64,000 nucleotides of DNA from Amyelois transitella (Eukaryota; Arthropoda; Insecta; Lepidoptera; Pyralidae), in assembly GCF_032362555.1 (NCBI RefSeq), contig NC_083522.1, forward strand, positions 4,256,001 through 4,320,000, written 5' to 3'. Position numbers and translations under genes: made by a program. Position 1 is the stretch's first letter, and each line of letters starts with the position of its first letter. Under the pieces are notes generated by a model. The model worked only from the letters and a program-made list of their open reading frames with translations. It was not told the DNA's origin and made no database searches. Positions 24,201-38,333 of this stretch are shown piece after piece.

Positions 24201-25556
24201 GAAAACAGATGCAAAATTCATTCACAACGTTTTGCCTCAATATAAGAGCATTGTTAGCAAGCTACTGTAAGCGCGTAATATTGAAAATAGTATAAAATGG
24301 TTGCGGATAGATCTAAACTTAGGGATCACGCTTTTTTGTTCTAATAACGCCGCAATAAAAGACATAAGTGTACACAAAAACTTTCATAAATTTACTTGCA
24401 ACATGCAAAAAGTCAAATCTCTAAACAATTAAACAGGAATAATAGAACAAAACGCTTGAATAAATATGAAATGACGACGATGATCGCTGAGTCGACCCGT
24501 TTATATCGATGTTATAGAATTTTAATTAAAAACAATATGCGACGCCCGCGAACTTGCCAAATCGATACTCCAATATGAATTTATTTTCATTCGATGGTGC
24601 GCTTGGTTGGAAAAGATTGGCGCAAATTTTGATTGACACCGTACTTTAACTAAAAATAAAAACATTGCAGCTTTCGTATGATAAATTTAAAGTTACGCAT
24701 ATTAAGTGAGTGAGTGGATATAATCTTTTTTTTAATACTGTAAACAATAACTATCTTAGTTGTCCTAAGTAAAAATCATTCCATGCCCTGTTTTTTGTCA
24801 TCTTTTCTGTAATTTTACTGAACTATGATTAATTTTTTGCTACAAAATAAGGTTTGCTTACAAAGGCTTCTTAGAACTAGTATTACTCAGCCTTTTCTAT
24901 CAAAAGATGATTAATTAATATTTTTTGGCAACACGCTTAAAATGCTATAAATAAAGCTTTGTTCATTGATAACAAATGTGTACAGTTTTCCTGACTACAC
25001 TGGTGTTTTTATACTTTTTATCAAAAAATTAATTTCAATTTCAGTTCCTGATATACTACTTAATTATTTTGGCAGACCACTTGGAAAGAACGAGTGGCGC
25101 CTAAAATAACGGATCAGGGAACATTAAATTCCTACAAAGAGTCGTGCGTCTGGTCATGTAGTAATTTGTACAGTGTAGATATACCTATTTTCCATTTCAA
25201 TTGCAAATTCCGTCAGTTACTTCGTATCGTCAAAAATTTTGTGTCCGTTCAAAAATGTCTGAACGGCCGCAGCAATACTGGAGAACCTCTCCAAGAACCT
25301 GACATACTATGACCACGACCCAAGAGCGAGAAGGTCAGGCAATCAAATAGAATGCCTGCCTTCTGACCAAACCTAACTACATTGTATCATTTTATGCTTC
25401 TGTAAACCGTTGTGTGCTAATTAAACGTATCATTAAAGGCAAGACTGTGATCGTTCACGCATCTCCGTACACCTCACTGGGTATACTAAGTCCAAATAAA
25501 TACTTGATATGATCTTATATAGTCCGAAATAGCCTAACTATTTTGTTATAAATAAT

Positions 25557-25685
25557 AAATAAATAAATATATACGGGACAAATTACACAGATTGAGTTAG
25601 CCTCGAAGTAAGTTCGAGACTTGTGTTACGAGATACTAACTCAACGATACTATATTTCATAATAAATACTTAAATAAATAAACAA
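25557..25685 (-). mobile_element. tRNA-derived SINE, 3' half only
   Basis: The reverse complement matches the 3' half of the SINE at 58,975-59,222 almost base for base: ctcgtaacacaagtctcgaa, cttacttcgaggctaact and a gtatatatttatttattt tail. The tRNA-like head is missing. Confidence 0.75.
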
Positions 25686-26183
25686 CCAAGACCCAGTTAT
25701 GTTGATTTATATAAGTAAGTAGATAGTACAGACAAAACGTGCCAAAAATTTTTTGAATACTGAAAAAAAAACACGGAAGAAAACACATCGGCCAGTAACT
25801 TAAAAAAAACTTACATCCACCCTACATCGAACAGTAGACAAGAATAAGTTCTTAAGTAATATTTTAGAAGCTACATAAACTGGCTAAGTGTCCGTGTTTC
25901 ACTTCCATTATATAAACTAGGCGGGTTTAAATTATTATTATAAGGTTATACTTACTCGGTATCTGAAGCTTAATGCAACTCAATGATTGTTTAATCCCCG
26001 CAGACGAATGCTGTATGAGGTGCAGTCGCTATTTGTCCATGGTATTTGCTCCCATAGAAATTCACGGCAAGATGGATAACAAGGGAAAAACAATCCTTCT
26101 TTACCAAACCAAAATGGAGATCATTTTGATGCGGTTTTTTAATCGATAAACTCTGGTCATCGAAATCCTATCCCAACTAATAG

Positions 26184-26395
26184 CATAAAAGTGAAATTAA
26201 TCTTGTTTGTTTGTTTTCGTTCAAGCGTTATCTACGAACTCTTCTTGAAGTTTGACGGATATAATCAAGAGTTTTGAGTAGGATTTAGGGTACTTTTCAT
26301 CCCGGTATAACTATAGTTCCCATGGAATTTGCACACCTGTATTCTTTTGTAGGTGGCGCTAATTTCGCGCGAGCGAAGCTGTGGGTAAAAGCTAT
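26184..26395 (-). repeat. Dispersed repeat, 'ctagctttta' family, inverted copy
   Basis: Runs from cttgtttgtttgttttcgtt to gcgagcgaagctgtgggt and aaaagct, the reverse complement of the layout at 10,858-11,095. Confidence 0.5.
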
Positions 26396-27554
26396 TAATT
26401 TGATAAAAAACCATCCATAATTACGAATGTATTCTTTTAATTCAATTAGAATAAAAGTCATATGATCATCCTATAGAAAAACATTTATTTATATTAAGAT
26501 AATATTTCATATTAAAAACAAATAGTTTTTTTTAAATACTTAAGGAAAATGTCGTTGTAGGAGCTGCATAGGGAACCTATCATCTTTGCTTTGTTCCCCA
26601 ACGATAAAAATAAATTACTATGTTAAATTCTACACCCCTAGCAGGATACGATTTGTTACGGTAAGTCGTTGCTTTTTATTAACGTAGGGAATCTAATAAT
26701 TGAAGTAAAACATTGAAGTGCAAGGATGGGGCATGGCATACTTTGGATGGCTCAATTTGCAAATGAAATAAAAACATTTGAAAAAAAGACCCGTCTCAGT
26801 ACTATGAGTGAACGTATAAACGACTCATAGCGACATCTAACGGTATTTTCACGAACTTCTTGGAACTGTTTTGTAATTATTATTTTAATTAATTACGTGT
26901 TCTATAAATTAGTTCTCACAGTAGGTATTTTCAGGTATCTGGGTACTCTGTTTTTCTCTGTAGATACCAATATTTAATGGACGGTAACATAGGTAGCATG
27001 AAATGCACAAAAACTTGTATCAAAACCGAAGATTTTCCTGCACTGTCCCGAAAGACATGTCCACAGGAACCTTCAGCTCCTTCGAGTACAAAAGAAATAA
27101 CGGTGCCTTGTGGAATTCGAGCCTCGTCACCCAACACAGCCACATGCCTCGTCCTTAACAACTAACGCTTACTGAGCAACAAGACCATTTTAATTTGACC
27201 TCTCACCAAACACTACAGATACGCTGAATACACGGAACTTCTATAGCAGTAGAGCGGCAAGGAAGATCAGCATTTATTGGTAGCAGCAGGTGTAAACCTA
27301 GTGTTGAATTTCACGAATAATTCCACTTGTGACACCACTTCACCTCCATTTGGCGGGAAAGGTGAACCTATTTATTTCGAAAATGTAGAATGCATACCTT
27401 TAAATTGCTTTCATTATTTGGTGAAAATGTAAAGTGACACATGGATATAAATTTCATTTCTTACTTCTTAGAATATTGTCATAAAAAGATGATGTTTACG
27501 AGACAACAACCTATTAACTCGTTTTTCGTAAAGAATTAACATAACAAAAATGCG

Positions 27555-27615
27555 TAGGGATAGTGGTAAGCTAAAAGAAGTAGTCACTGCCTAAACCTCC
27601 GGGAATGAGGTGTGT
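27555..27615 (+). repeat. LINE family-1 3' tail, diverged
   Basis: gtagtcactgcctaaacctc followed by cgggaatgagg, matching the family-1 end with several changes. Confidence 0.5.
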
Positions 27616-27837
27616 ACCATTATTGTATTGCATTGTATCTATAATTATTGTATTTATGTAATGTTAATGCTTCAAAACCCTTGCAAAGCTATGAATGATA
27701 ACTTAAAACCAAGTCGCAATACGTAATTATAATAGAAATCTCCTTTTTTGTGCTATTATTAAAATTTGTCAAACTCCAAAGAGGTGTTGGCGTAAGCGGC
27801 ACTAACGCCAGAAAAGAAATAATTAAACAAACATACC

Positions 27838-27935
27838 TACATACATATAATCACGTCTTTGTCCCTTGCGGAGTAGACAGAGCCAACAGTCTTGAAAAGA
27901 CCGATAGGCCACGTTCAGCTATTTGGCTTAAAATT
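27838..27935 (-). repeat. Family-2 retroelement tail
   Basis: catacatataatcacgtctt, ggagtagacagagccaacag, cttgaaaagaccg and aggccacgttcagct: one of the best-preserved family-2 tails in the window. Confidence 0.65.
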
Positions 27936-28077
27936 TTAAGTTTTTAAATATGGAGACCAGTGATCAATTTGCTTGAAATATTGCTTACATAAAATATACT
28001 TGCAATAATTAATATATATTATTCAATAATTACCTTCCCTTTAAATTTATTTGGCTTAATTATAAACAGCATTGTAC

Positions 28078-28116
28078 AAAATTGCCCTGTACAAAATTAT
28101 TGAACAGGGCAATTTT
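28078..28116. repeat. Perfect 13-bp inverted repeat (hairpin)
   Basis: Arms aaaattgccctgt (28,078-28,090) and acagggcaatttt (28,104-28,116) are exact reverse complements with a 13-base loop. Confidence 0.8.
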
Positions 28117-31100
28117 ATTAGTGTGCACAAAGGCTCGGAAACATAATGCAATTCTAAAACATGGAATGTTGTTTTGCGATTGGCATAATTAATTAGCTCA
28201 TTAATAATGTAGGCAACGTTTGCGGCCCAAATCACGTGAGTATAAAGGTGTAACTTTTCTATTTTAAACGTAAAATTTTGTAAAACAAGACAATAACTAA
28301 GTAGTAATAATAATGTTGAAAAAAGTTAGTTACCAGACAAAAGGAAATCTGTTTTAAGATGTAAAGCTTTTTGTTAGTAGGAAAAAAGGTTATATTGACG
28401 TAAAAAACAAACCTATAGACTGATAAAAATCACTGTATTAACGATGATTTAAAACTAAGCGAATATACTTATAAGACTACAGAATATAAATTGAAATTAA
28501 ATGTGTTATTTTTTAAAGTTTCAGTCTTTATAATTCATATGTGTTTATTTCAAATTATTAACTGTCCCTAAAATACACATCTGTACTTATTTAATTTCCG
28601 TTGCGGGAAACTCGAATACGGCATGTGTCAGCTTTGAATCCATTAGATATATGATATCTGACGGAATTTTTAATTGTTTGCGCCAAGTTGAATACTTTAG
28701 ACAGATACTTGGCTCGTGGTCTTCATTTTAAAATAAAAGAAAAATCTCATCCACTACAATGAACGGCGCACCACAGCAAATTTTTGAATACGATTCTATT
28801 CCTACTTTCCCCCGCGGAAAGTAAAATCTCATTTTACGGTTCGCGCATGAAAAAATCTAATTAAATGGTGCACGATGGGATAGAAGAAGTGTTTTGATTT
28901 TGTTTTCAAATTTTATTTTGAAACCATTTTGGTGAAACATTTTTTTTTGTTTAGTTAATCATCTGTTATGAAAATAAATATACTCGTATAAAATCATATT
29001 CCTCTCCCAAAGACGTACTTAGGCAGAAACTACATCGTTTCCTTGTCACGAACTATGCATACTATGAAATGTTTCTTTGTATTTGAAAAATTGGTCGTAA
29101 AATGTAACAACAGGAATCTAAACTAAAATCTTAGCTTTTACCAAATCTTTTCAAATATGGCACAGAGACCGCTTAGTACCAAACACACCTAACGCGAACC
29201 TTCAAGCCAACAACCGATAATGTAATCCAGATGTAATTTTGATAGAAAGGAGTCCATATCACATGTCCATATCCTTGTTACCATGTGCCGAAAAACCGAC
29301 AGCTTCGATTCAACTCACAAGGAAGAAACGCAAAAAATGATCCAACAAACTGATCTAATCTTTAAAAAATAGCCACCAAAAGAAAGCCTGGATAATATCA
29401 CGTCGTTTTACAAAAGGACAAGTAATAAACCTGTCCGCAAACGTCCTTTATAAAAGATACAGCCCACGTCATACAACGGGATGTCCGTGGCACTTTCCCT
29501 AATAAAGTAGAAGCCGTAAAAAGCCACTACAATCATCATAACTTGGTGCCGCGCGACGTCTTTTAAAAATTAACGGCCAATGGCCGAAGCACAGAGATTT
29601 TATTGTGGCTATTGGCTTACATATAATATTTTGTGATGTTGCAATCACAAGAGTGGAATTTAAGTGAAATTTTAGAAATAAATCTTACATTTATCTTGAG
29701 ACACGTTACGACAATAGTAAATACTAAAGAAAAATAAAACGATAAATATTGTGAAAAAATTGTACCAAGTAGTTAAATTTCTGTAAAGCTATGAAGGTAG
29801 ATACTTTTTACAATCTCGATGCTTATAGGTATTAGGTTTTTGAAAATTTTGTGGTCTTTACTTACAAACTTACTTAATAGTATTTACTTCAGAACAGTGA
29901 AATCTAAGTAACCGATAGTTTTTATGAAAAGAGATCCTAACAAATGGATTTGATGTGGTAGTCGTGACAATGTTAAACACGAACTTTATTAGTTTCATTA
30001 TATACATCACCAATCGAAGCCTCCTAAAGGGTTGAATCATTATAATAACATGAGTTCAAGGGCGTACGATTTCAATATAAATATTATTGCTTGAAGCATT
30101 AAACGCAGAGCATTTGCATATTTATAAGAGCCCTTAGCAAACATGGGGTTTGGCTAGGCAGAGTTTGTTTTTGACATAATGGCCCCTTTATAGAAAGGGG
30201 CATTTCTTAGGATGTGCTTTCACTAAAGTTGTTGAAGATGTCTTTCTTTTAATAACCTTCTTAATTCGGGTTTTGAATAGAAGATCTTAGATGCATTTGT
30301 AATCAGTGCAATGTAATTTATTATTTTAGCAGTCTTATACGACATTCACGAGAAAAAGACGAAGACATCTTATTCTAAAGTGCTGTGAATTTTTCAGTCA
30401 TACCCACAGTAATTATTCTATGTCTGTTGTAAGCCACTCAAAACTAACACTCCCATACCATAGTGTTGGGACTAACACGCCTCATAACTCTATAATAAAA
30501 AATAGGCTATTTTTTTAATCAAGCGTTTTAGTGGAAACTTACCCCTATAGTCTCATTACTCAGACGAGGTTCCTTCGCGAGTTAGAACATTGCGCGATGA
30601 GAGAAATTTGGAACGATTTCTCGGCACATATGAAAAGAAAAACTACTTAAATTGGGATTTCTGTTTTAGACAATGTGCAAACAACCTGTGACTATCTGGC
30701 TACATATTCTGGATCTTTTTACTCCGTAATAAATAAATATGTGACGTGTAGTTCCCGGCACTTTAAAATACCACTCCATCTCTTTTCCATGAATGTCTGA
30801 CAGTTGGCTCTGTCTACCACGTAAGAGATAAAAACGATATTATAATATGTATGTATTTACATATGTGATATATATTTTGTGAAAGACGTGCTTTATTAGT
30901 ATTGTATATGTTACGATTGAAAATTACATGCCATTTTCATGACGAACTCGACGCGAATGTCTGACCTAATTATGAATGAAAATAATTAAGTCAAGTTAAT
31001 TAACATAACAAAGACATTACATCACATATAATATGTTAGTATAGTGCATCCATTACCATTTAAATGTGCAACCGGAGCTGATTAAAGCGTCACAGACAAT

Positions 31101-32699
31101 TAGGCCGTAATAGTGGCGAAATCTCATCACGGTGCGCGGTATCTAATTGTTACAATTTATATGTATAAGTATGGTCTTTTGTCATGTCGATAGTGACCGG
31201 ATCGCATCTCTCACTCTCTCTTATCATAGCGATTCACGTCATCATCCTCCATTTTTCACCCATACTTTCTTAAATATAATATTTAATTCGACCTTATCAT
31301 CCCCTTTTAAGTATGGAAACAATTTATATGGATTTTTTGTAATCATATCAAAAAGAACACAAAAATCATTCATTAAGATTTCAAAATCTCAATTTCTTAC
31401 ATCAAAATGAAATTTGCATGTCATATATCTACTACTAAAAATTGGTGTTGACAATAAAATACATATTTACAAAAAGACAAACTCCAGATAATTGATTTTG
31501 TTAACTGTATGATTTGTCCTACTGCACTACGGTACAAACGTAGAACTTTTCGTAGCCATATTTCACCCGCTACGAAGCTACGAATCTACAAGACGCTACG
31601 GCGTAGCTTCGGCGTCACCTGCTACAGGGTTTATGGCATAGAGAAACAAATACATACCTAGAGTCTTGCTTTTTTTAATTCGTTTTTTTATTATCTGCCT
31701 TCAAATAATTTTATCGGCGGTACCATAATATCCAACAAGAAAATCCGACTGATATTCTGAATTTCGGTAATTATTTCTCAATAGTCGACACTTATTTCTT
31801 GGACAAAACATTATTCCACTGGCAGAATCTACTTTAAGAAAACAACCTTCAAAGAACTTTTCTGATCCCTGTTTCGCCAAAACATACTTCTTCGACAGAT
31901 TACTACTTTAAATGTGTATAACTGTCTAAAAATGACAAAACAACGGAAAATCCACGACGAATTGTGATTTTGTTTCGTCATTATAATACGTTCGCGATGA
32001 ATGCCCGAAACAACGTGTGACAACATATGAGAACGAGGATATAGGATGTAAAATAAATAATTTACATACAAGGGTGTCATTAAAAGTACAGGAATAAGGC
32101 CTGAGCGTGGCTTTTTCGATACTATCGGCTCTAGACAGTCTACCCTTGGCCGTGTATATAAAAGTTTTTTTAATATTATATAGCTCTAACCAATACCTTA
32201 CGTGAATGAAAATGTTCTCTTGGCGGAGAAATAGCATATTTTCCAAAATATACTAAAATCCATTAAATATTTCAAAACATCCATTACTAGTCAATCAGTC
32301 GATTTACTAAGATAGATTTTCGCTCGTTCTCATATAAAAATACGTTTAATATATATCGAAGTTAACGTGGCGTCGTTCTCAAAACAAAATACCTCAAATT
32401 TGAAAACGATTCGTTCAAGTAACCCCCAAATAAATGTAAGAACATTTCCGTGGTCCTGGCTACTTTGAGAACAGGTCGCACATGATGTCGACCTTTCTAT
32501 TAAAATTCTGCAAATAACAAAGGGCCGAGGTGTAACAGTCCCCTGCCTGTTTACCTGCTGGTCCTTCTTTAAAAAGGAATGTAATACAATCCCCGTTATT
32601 TTCATTATTCACCTTCACTACCAACCGGTTCTATTTGGTATTTTTACAAGCATTCCTGAGGAAACCTGTTAACTGTGCGGTATATATGTAGACTAAAAC

Positions 32700-32785
32700 G
32701 ACCCCGTAGCATGGCAAGCGCGACGCCGTTTTTATCGCGCGAAAAATCGCTGTTTCGCCTTTTACTGTGACGTGAATTACGATCA
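32700..32785. mobile_element. Partial copy of the 'gcgacgccgttttt' MITE
   Basis: Carries gtagcatggcaagcgcgacg then ccgtttttatcgcgcgaa, matching the reverse complement of the complete MITE at 56,164-56,308. The opposite end is not evident. Confidence 0.5.
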
Positions 32786-34635
32786 CTTTGTATGTTTTTG
32801 TACCGTTGGGTCGTTCTTTGGAAGGAGCTCAGGGTTATTACATGGAGCGACACCGCAAATGACTTAAAATATCGCCCCCTACTGAAAGTCTTAAGTGACA
32901 ATATACATACTACCATTTAGAACCTGTTATTCTGAGATATATTTGTAAAACTCTTCATACCACAAAATCCAGTCCAGTCTTAATATGGAGGTAAAGTTTT
33001 TTAATCTATTCTTCAACAGGTGAACTGCTCATTCAGTCCTGAGTTCGGACAAATGATTCCTCGCAGGAACTGTTTGAGAATCGTTTAGAAACAATGGAGT
33101 TTTGAGTTGCAGACTCTCCTGCAGCGCCGGCGGCCACAGACTAAACACTGAGTTCATTTTACGTGTCCATTAAACTTTGATAACAATGAAATGCTGTATA
33201 AATTTATAAGTCACTGTTTATTTTGGAGTTTTGTTACTTCAGTGCTTTGCGTTGCTTTGATTTCAGTACGAACTGTGAATATTAACAACAACGACCATGT
33301 GTACTTTTTTTGAAATCCGGAAGTCACAAAACCGCATTTTGTCCCAAAGGTTCCAATTTTGTTATGATAGTGATCATTGCCGGGCTTTGCCTCCGACCGG
33401 AAAAGACACAAAAGCTGCTTTAGAAATCTGACTGAGATACGGGTATATGATACGCTCTCCAAAAAACGACAATAAAAGCACTAATGTAAGTGTGATCTGG
33501 TATTGAAAACATAGTCAATCAAGGGAAAGTAAGTTAAGCAAATGTCTTGTTATTTAAAGAACAGTCCTTTTTTTACAGCTCAAATCAACGTAAAACTAAA
33601 AAACAATCATTTCAACAAAAAAAAAACTAAATTTCATAATGGAACGCGAAACGTTTCTTTCAAATTATACAAAACTCGATCCATTTACAGTATCCAGTCA
33701 GTCGATTTAGCATAAATTGCGGCACATAGAACAAGTAAAAAGCCACAAAGTATCTGTGATGACGACAAAGTTCAGCTTTTATATCAAAATGCGGAGGAAA
33801 TAACCGTTAAGAGGCTGAGCCCTTTAACCAGACAGAAGATAAGCGAAGTTTTATAAGTGTAGTTGTGTTATTGAATTATTTCAGTCAATTAATAATTTTT
33901 AAATTCATCAAGCTTATCAATTCTAATATATTGATATTTTTATAGCTGTGCATTGTACCTGCGAATTCTTCAAGTGTTGATCTACCCTCATTACTAATGA
34001 AATTTAATTCAGCGGTTTAGTTATTAAAACTAAAGATAACAAAATTGGCAATCTCAAAATCATCACACGTTTAATCCAAAATCACTAAATTGACTAAAAT
34101 ACTAAAATCGGGTGATAACATTGTATGTTTGATATCTGTAACAGTAATAATTAAAATTTACTTTTTTCATTCGTAAATCGTCATATGATCCCAAAATCCC
34201 TGTTGAAGTTAAGATAGTATTTTGAGCGAAAAATATAAAGCCTGCATACAATATACAAACAAAAAAAAATTTTAAAAATCAAATTCTCTTTTGCAGTTAT
34301 GAATAAATTCCTTAACATCAGCACCTTAACAGTTTCCTGTCTGCGAGCAATAAATGAATGAAAACTCAAGTTGGAAGATACAATTGATAACTTGCCCGAA
34401 GCTAACTTTTTGCTCCCACTCCATTATTGACGTCTCGAAAGAATGAGAGTCTGGATATCTTTTAACTTTCTAGATACTAGACTTCGCTAATTCGATTACA
34501 AGTTACAAAGAACTGATAGATACAATATGGAATTATATGGATAACTTAATCGAAGCAAACATAACTGTGTTAAATAAATTATTAATTGTAATAGATGGCC
34601 TTGCGTTATCATGAATCATTTGTTTAAAATTACAA

Positions 34636-34715
34636 ACATACCTATAGTAACGTCTATATCCCGTGCGGGGTAGACAGAGCCCACAATCTCGATAAGAATA
34701 AAAGGCCACGTATAA
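34636..34715 (-). repeat. Family-2 retroelement tail
   Basis: taacgtctatatcccgtgcg then gggtagacagagcccacaat and aaggccacgt. Confidence 0.6.
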
Positions 34716-36294
34716 ATAACTGTTCAGATTTACTACAATTTTTTTGTTTTAATTATACTGAATATAGGAAGGAAGGAGATATTAACTATCCTGGGTAAAG
34801 TTCTGAATCATGTGATTAATCTTCTGTATATTTAAATGGAAAAGATGACTGACAATTTATCAACACACCGCCAAAACCACACTGAATGAATAACGCTTAA
34901 ATTTCGCATACAGACTTTACGTAATACGAGATTTTTGGAAACCCTTCTTTAAGCCAGGCCTTAGATAATACCAATAATTATGATACAATGTAATGACGGT
35001 TCACAAACTAAGTTTCAAGTGTTTCAATTAAAAATGAGAGTTACCGCTTTGCTGGTTTGCTTTTATTACTTCTGTCGAGCAAAACATAGACTCAAATAGA
35101 AAATAGATCAAGAAAAATATGCACCTATTTTATATATACCTGATATATCAACGCATAATCAATTTGACATATTTTCAGCCATCCATATTTTCACAATCAG
35201 GTTTTCATGCGCTTTCATCTTTAAATCGTCTTTCAAGTATTTAAATAGATAAGTGTTCTGCATACCATTTAACTACGATAAATAAATAATAAGACATTTA
35301 GTATGTAAAGTTATATGATATTAAAGGTACACATATTCGGCAAAATTACCACCTTTCCTCTAAGAAAGTCGGTCTGTGGACTAGAGGAAAAGTAATCAAG
35401 TCTGCGATATATCGCAGCGCACCTAACTCGGGATAACTCTTAATTGTTTGATGCGATGCCTCACTGGTGGACGTGACAGTGCCGGCTCGATGCGCAGCAA
35501 ACTTACTCAGTAAAAGTAAGGTTAAAGTAGTTAATTTACTTAGAATAGGTAATCTTTTAGATTTTGGCAAAAAGATTTGACCAAGCCCAACGGTTAGATA
35601 CGAATGAGATTAACAAAAAACTTGTTGTGTTAAAAACTTTTGAAAGACGTTAAATATCGTGTGTAGAAACTAAAATAACAGAGTAAAAACTAGTGAGTAC
35701 GACTATAAAAAAACTTTGTTAAAATCTTCAAACGTTCACCTGCTGGTATCCAAAAATGCTATCAGAAAGCAAAAATGAAACGTAAATGTACGAAAATGGG
35801 TCATCGAATGAAACATTGCTCGCGTCCAGTGAAGCCGGACCCTTCGGAGCTTGCGGAGCACTGAAGGTGTGAGGACATAGGAAGGGTCTACACGAGTAGT
35901 AATAGGGCTCTACAGGACGTTCACGACACGATTCGCACGAGCAGGCAGGCTACAATCGCAGCAATTGTTTTCTTTGTGCTCTAACGTCGACGGCCGGTGA
36001 GCGCGGGTTTTTAACACAAAATTCTGACAGAGCCATTCCAATTGCAAAATGCTCTTTAATGTCACTGATATTCGGAGAAGAGAGTCATTGCCCGCTTTTT
36101 CAATTTCAACGTGGCTCACATTTTGCCACTTTACCTCTCCTACGAAATGGTATGTTCCGATTGGTTTAGTTTTAATTAAAATCTTTTATCAAGATGATAT
36201 GCAGATGCCGACACCTCAAAGTGATTCTGTGATTATAAAGTATATGAATAAATGTTATAATTATTATTTGTATTGATACAAACTAATTTAAGGG

Positions 36295-36455
36295 GTCAGG
36301 TCAAGAGTACCCAAAACCGGGGAGCTTGCTTAAAGAGAGTTATAAATAAGGATGATCCGAAGGAACTATGCAAAGATTGTGGCAAGTGGAAAGTTGTAGT
36401 CTCTGCCTACCCCTCCGGGAAAAAGGCGTGATTTTATATATGTATTAATGTATGA
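36295..36455 (+). mobile_element. LINE family-1 3' tail with coding remnant
   Basis: The plus strand translates to a decayed match of the LINE C-terminus, ending KELCKDCGKWKVVVSAYPSG then KKA and a stop, like KEVCRDRGKWKEVVSAYPSG at 11,356-11,450. It is 5'-truncated. Confidence 0.72.
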
Positions 36456-36459
36456 TTTA

Positions 36460-38333
36460 TTTGCTACACACAGAATGATTTATTCGAAGGCACACCTAAG
36501 CATAAAATTAATTGTAAACCACCAGTGTAATACCTACCATTGTACAAATACTGCTTTTGTGAAGTAAAAATAATAAAAAATTTATTACTATTATAAAATT
36601 GTAATTTCTATAGGCAAATTGTGCAGCCTGTGCAAAAAGAATATATGGTAACTACAAGAAAGATGACTCATACAAAAAATAAAAACTCATAACTTAACTT
36701 CCGAATAAAGCATGCTTTTTATTCCAGAAATTCACACTAGCCTATTCTAAACAAATAAAATAATGGCATTTATTTACAATTTATCCAAGTAAAAAAAATA
36801 TCAAACTAATGTTCTAAAAACTTTTATTATAAAGTCTTGTTTATTTTTTTAATATAGTTACTTCTATTGGAAACACAAATATTACATAATGTTAGTAAAA
36901 TTTGGCAGAGATAAAATAAACACAAATAAAATTTTTATAATGCTTTTTTATTTGGGGTATTCCTTTTTTAGTTTGGTTGACTGGAAGAAATTTAACTAAT
37001 GATAAACTAGTTTTAAATAAATTTATTTACTTGTGAAGCAGCTTTGCCTATATTTATACAGATATAGAGATTGATATAACAGACTTAGCTAGCTTTATGG
37101 CATTTCTAGATGTTGGTATCTATGAGAAGAAGAATATAAAAATTAAAGTTAATAAACCTTCTTAAAAAAAATGGAAAAATGGGAAGGAAGGAGGATGAAT
37201 CTTTTGCGTTTATTCATAACAATGAGGTATTGAAGTAAAATTTAGTATAATTAGTAAGTACTTTATGAGGTAATTTCAACAAAAGAAAAAATTTCTTTTC
37301 TAGCTTGCCTCAGTGAAATTAAGGAATTGTAAACTAGAAATTTTATGAAGTTAACACTGAATAAGCATATGTGTATGAAACAAACGAAAGATGAAAAGCT
37401 CTTAAAGCATTTATTTTAAAATACGACAGCTATAAGCTACATTCCCAATGAACATTTGAATTATACAAATCGCCTGTAACTAAAAAAACTCCTAACTACA
37501 AGTGAAAGCCTAAATTCAAGATCTAATTTATTGACAGAACAACACGGAGGAGGCATGCAATGGATACGTACAATTAATTTTGTTGTTTCCACACGAATAA
37601 ATTTAATTATATGGTCTTCTAACACAGTTATTCACCGTCAAATTGCGGTAATATGAAAATATTGAAATCACAAACTATAATAATAAGTGTAGAAATAAAA
37701 TGAAGTAAACACAATTAACAGCCGTGTTAATTTTGATTTGACAAATTTTAATAATAAAACACCAAAAGATTTCAGTAATATCAATGAAAATAATGATGAA
37801 ATCTAAAATCGTATTGTTTTTGTTATTGTTGTACTTCCATGTTGATGTTGAACACTCACTTGTCATCATTTACATGAATTTGACATTGACAGTCACCCAT
37901 CTACATTAGGTTTTTTAATTTCGGCGCGTAAGTATGAAAATTATTTCCATGAGCAGGTAGGTCTTATTATATTATATGTAATAACAACATACATAAAGAA
38001 TATATACTCTTATTACTATTTTACTTTTCATTATTTCACATTTATATTTTATGAAAATAAATATGAAATGATAAATAGAAAAAATTGTAAACGGGAAAAG
38101 TAGAACACAAGATAATATACGAATTTAAAACACATACTGGTGACTAACATAATATTATATTTTGACACTGAAATAGACAGAGCTTTTCAAAGATTTCGTC
38201 AAAGCTTTTGACAAAACGACAGCATGAATAAAAACACAAAAAATACTTGAGTAATCATTATAATGTGGCTAAAATTCATAATAATGTAACTTTTGATGGC
38301 CTTCATTTTTTAAATACAAAATTATACTGTGAT
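36460..38333. other. Upstream flank of the TSSK-like kinase, no gene seen
   Basis: Very AT-rich. It presumably holds the 5' UTR and promoter of the kinase near its right end; no TATA box or initiator could be assigned with confidence. Confidence 0.4.

Larger units (their letters stand above)
27940..34630. other. 6.7-kb gene-poor intergenic stretch with repeat fragments
   Basis: No coding exon could be supported. Fragments seen: a 13-bp hairpin (28,078-28,116), a diverged minus family-1 tail (28,990-29,060), a plus family-2 body (30,745-30,860), a tacg-rich inverted motif patch (31,525-31,625) and a partial MITE (32,700-32,785). Open frames at 31,829-33,462 overlap one another on the minus strand and look fortuitous. 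Confidence 0.45.

Noticed and set aside
31829-33462. Series of overlapping minus frames of 83-106 codons
   Set aside because: Overlap each other in different frames, no motifs, no supporting splice sites.
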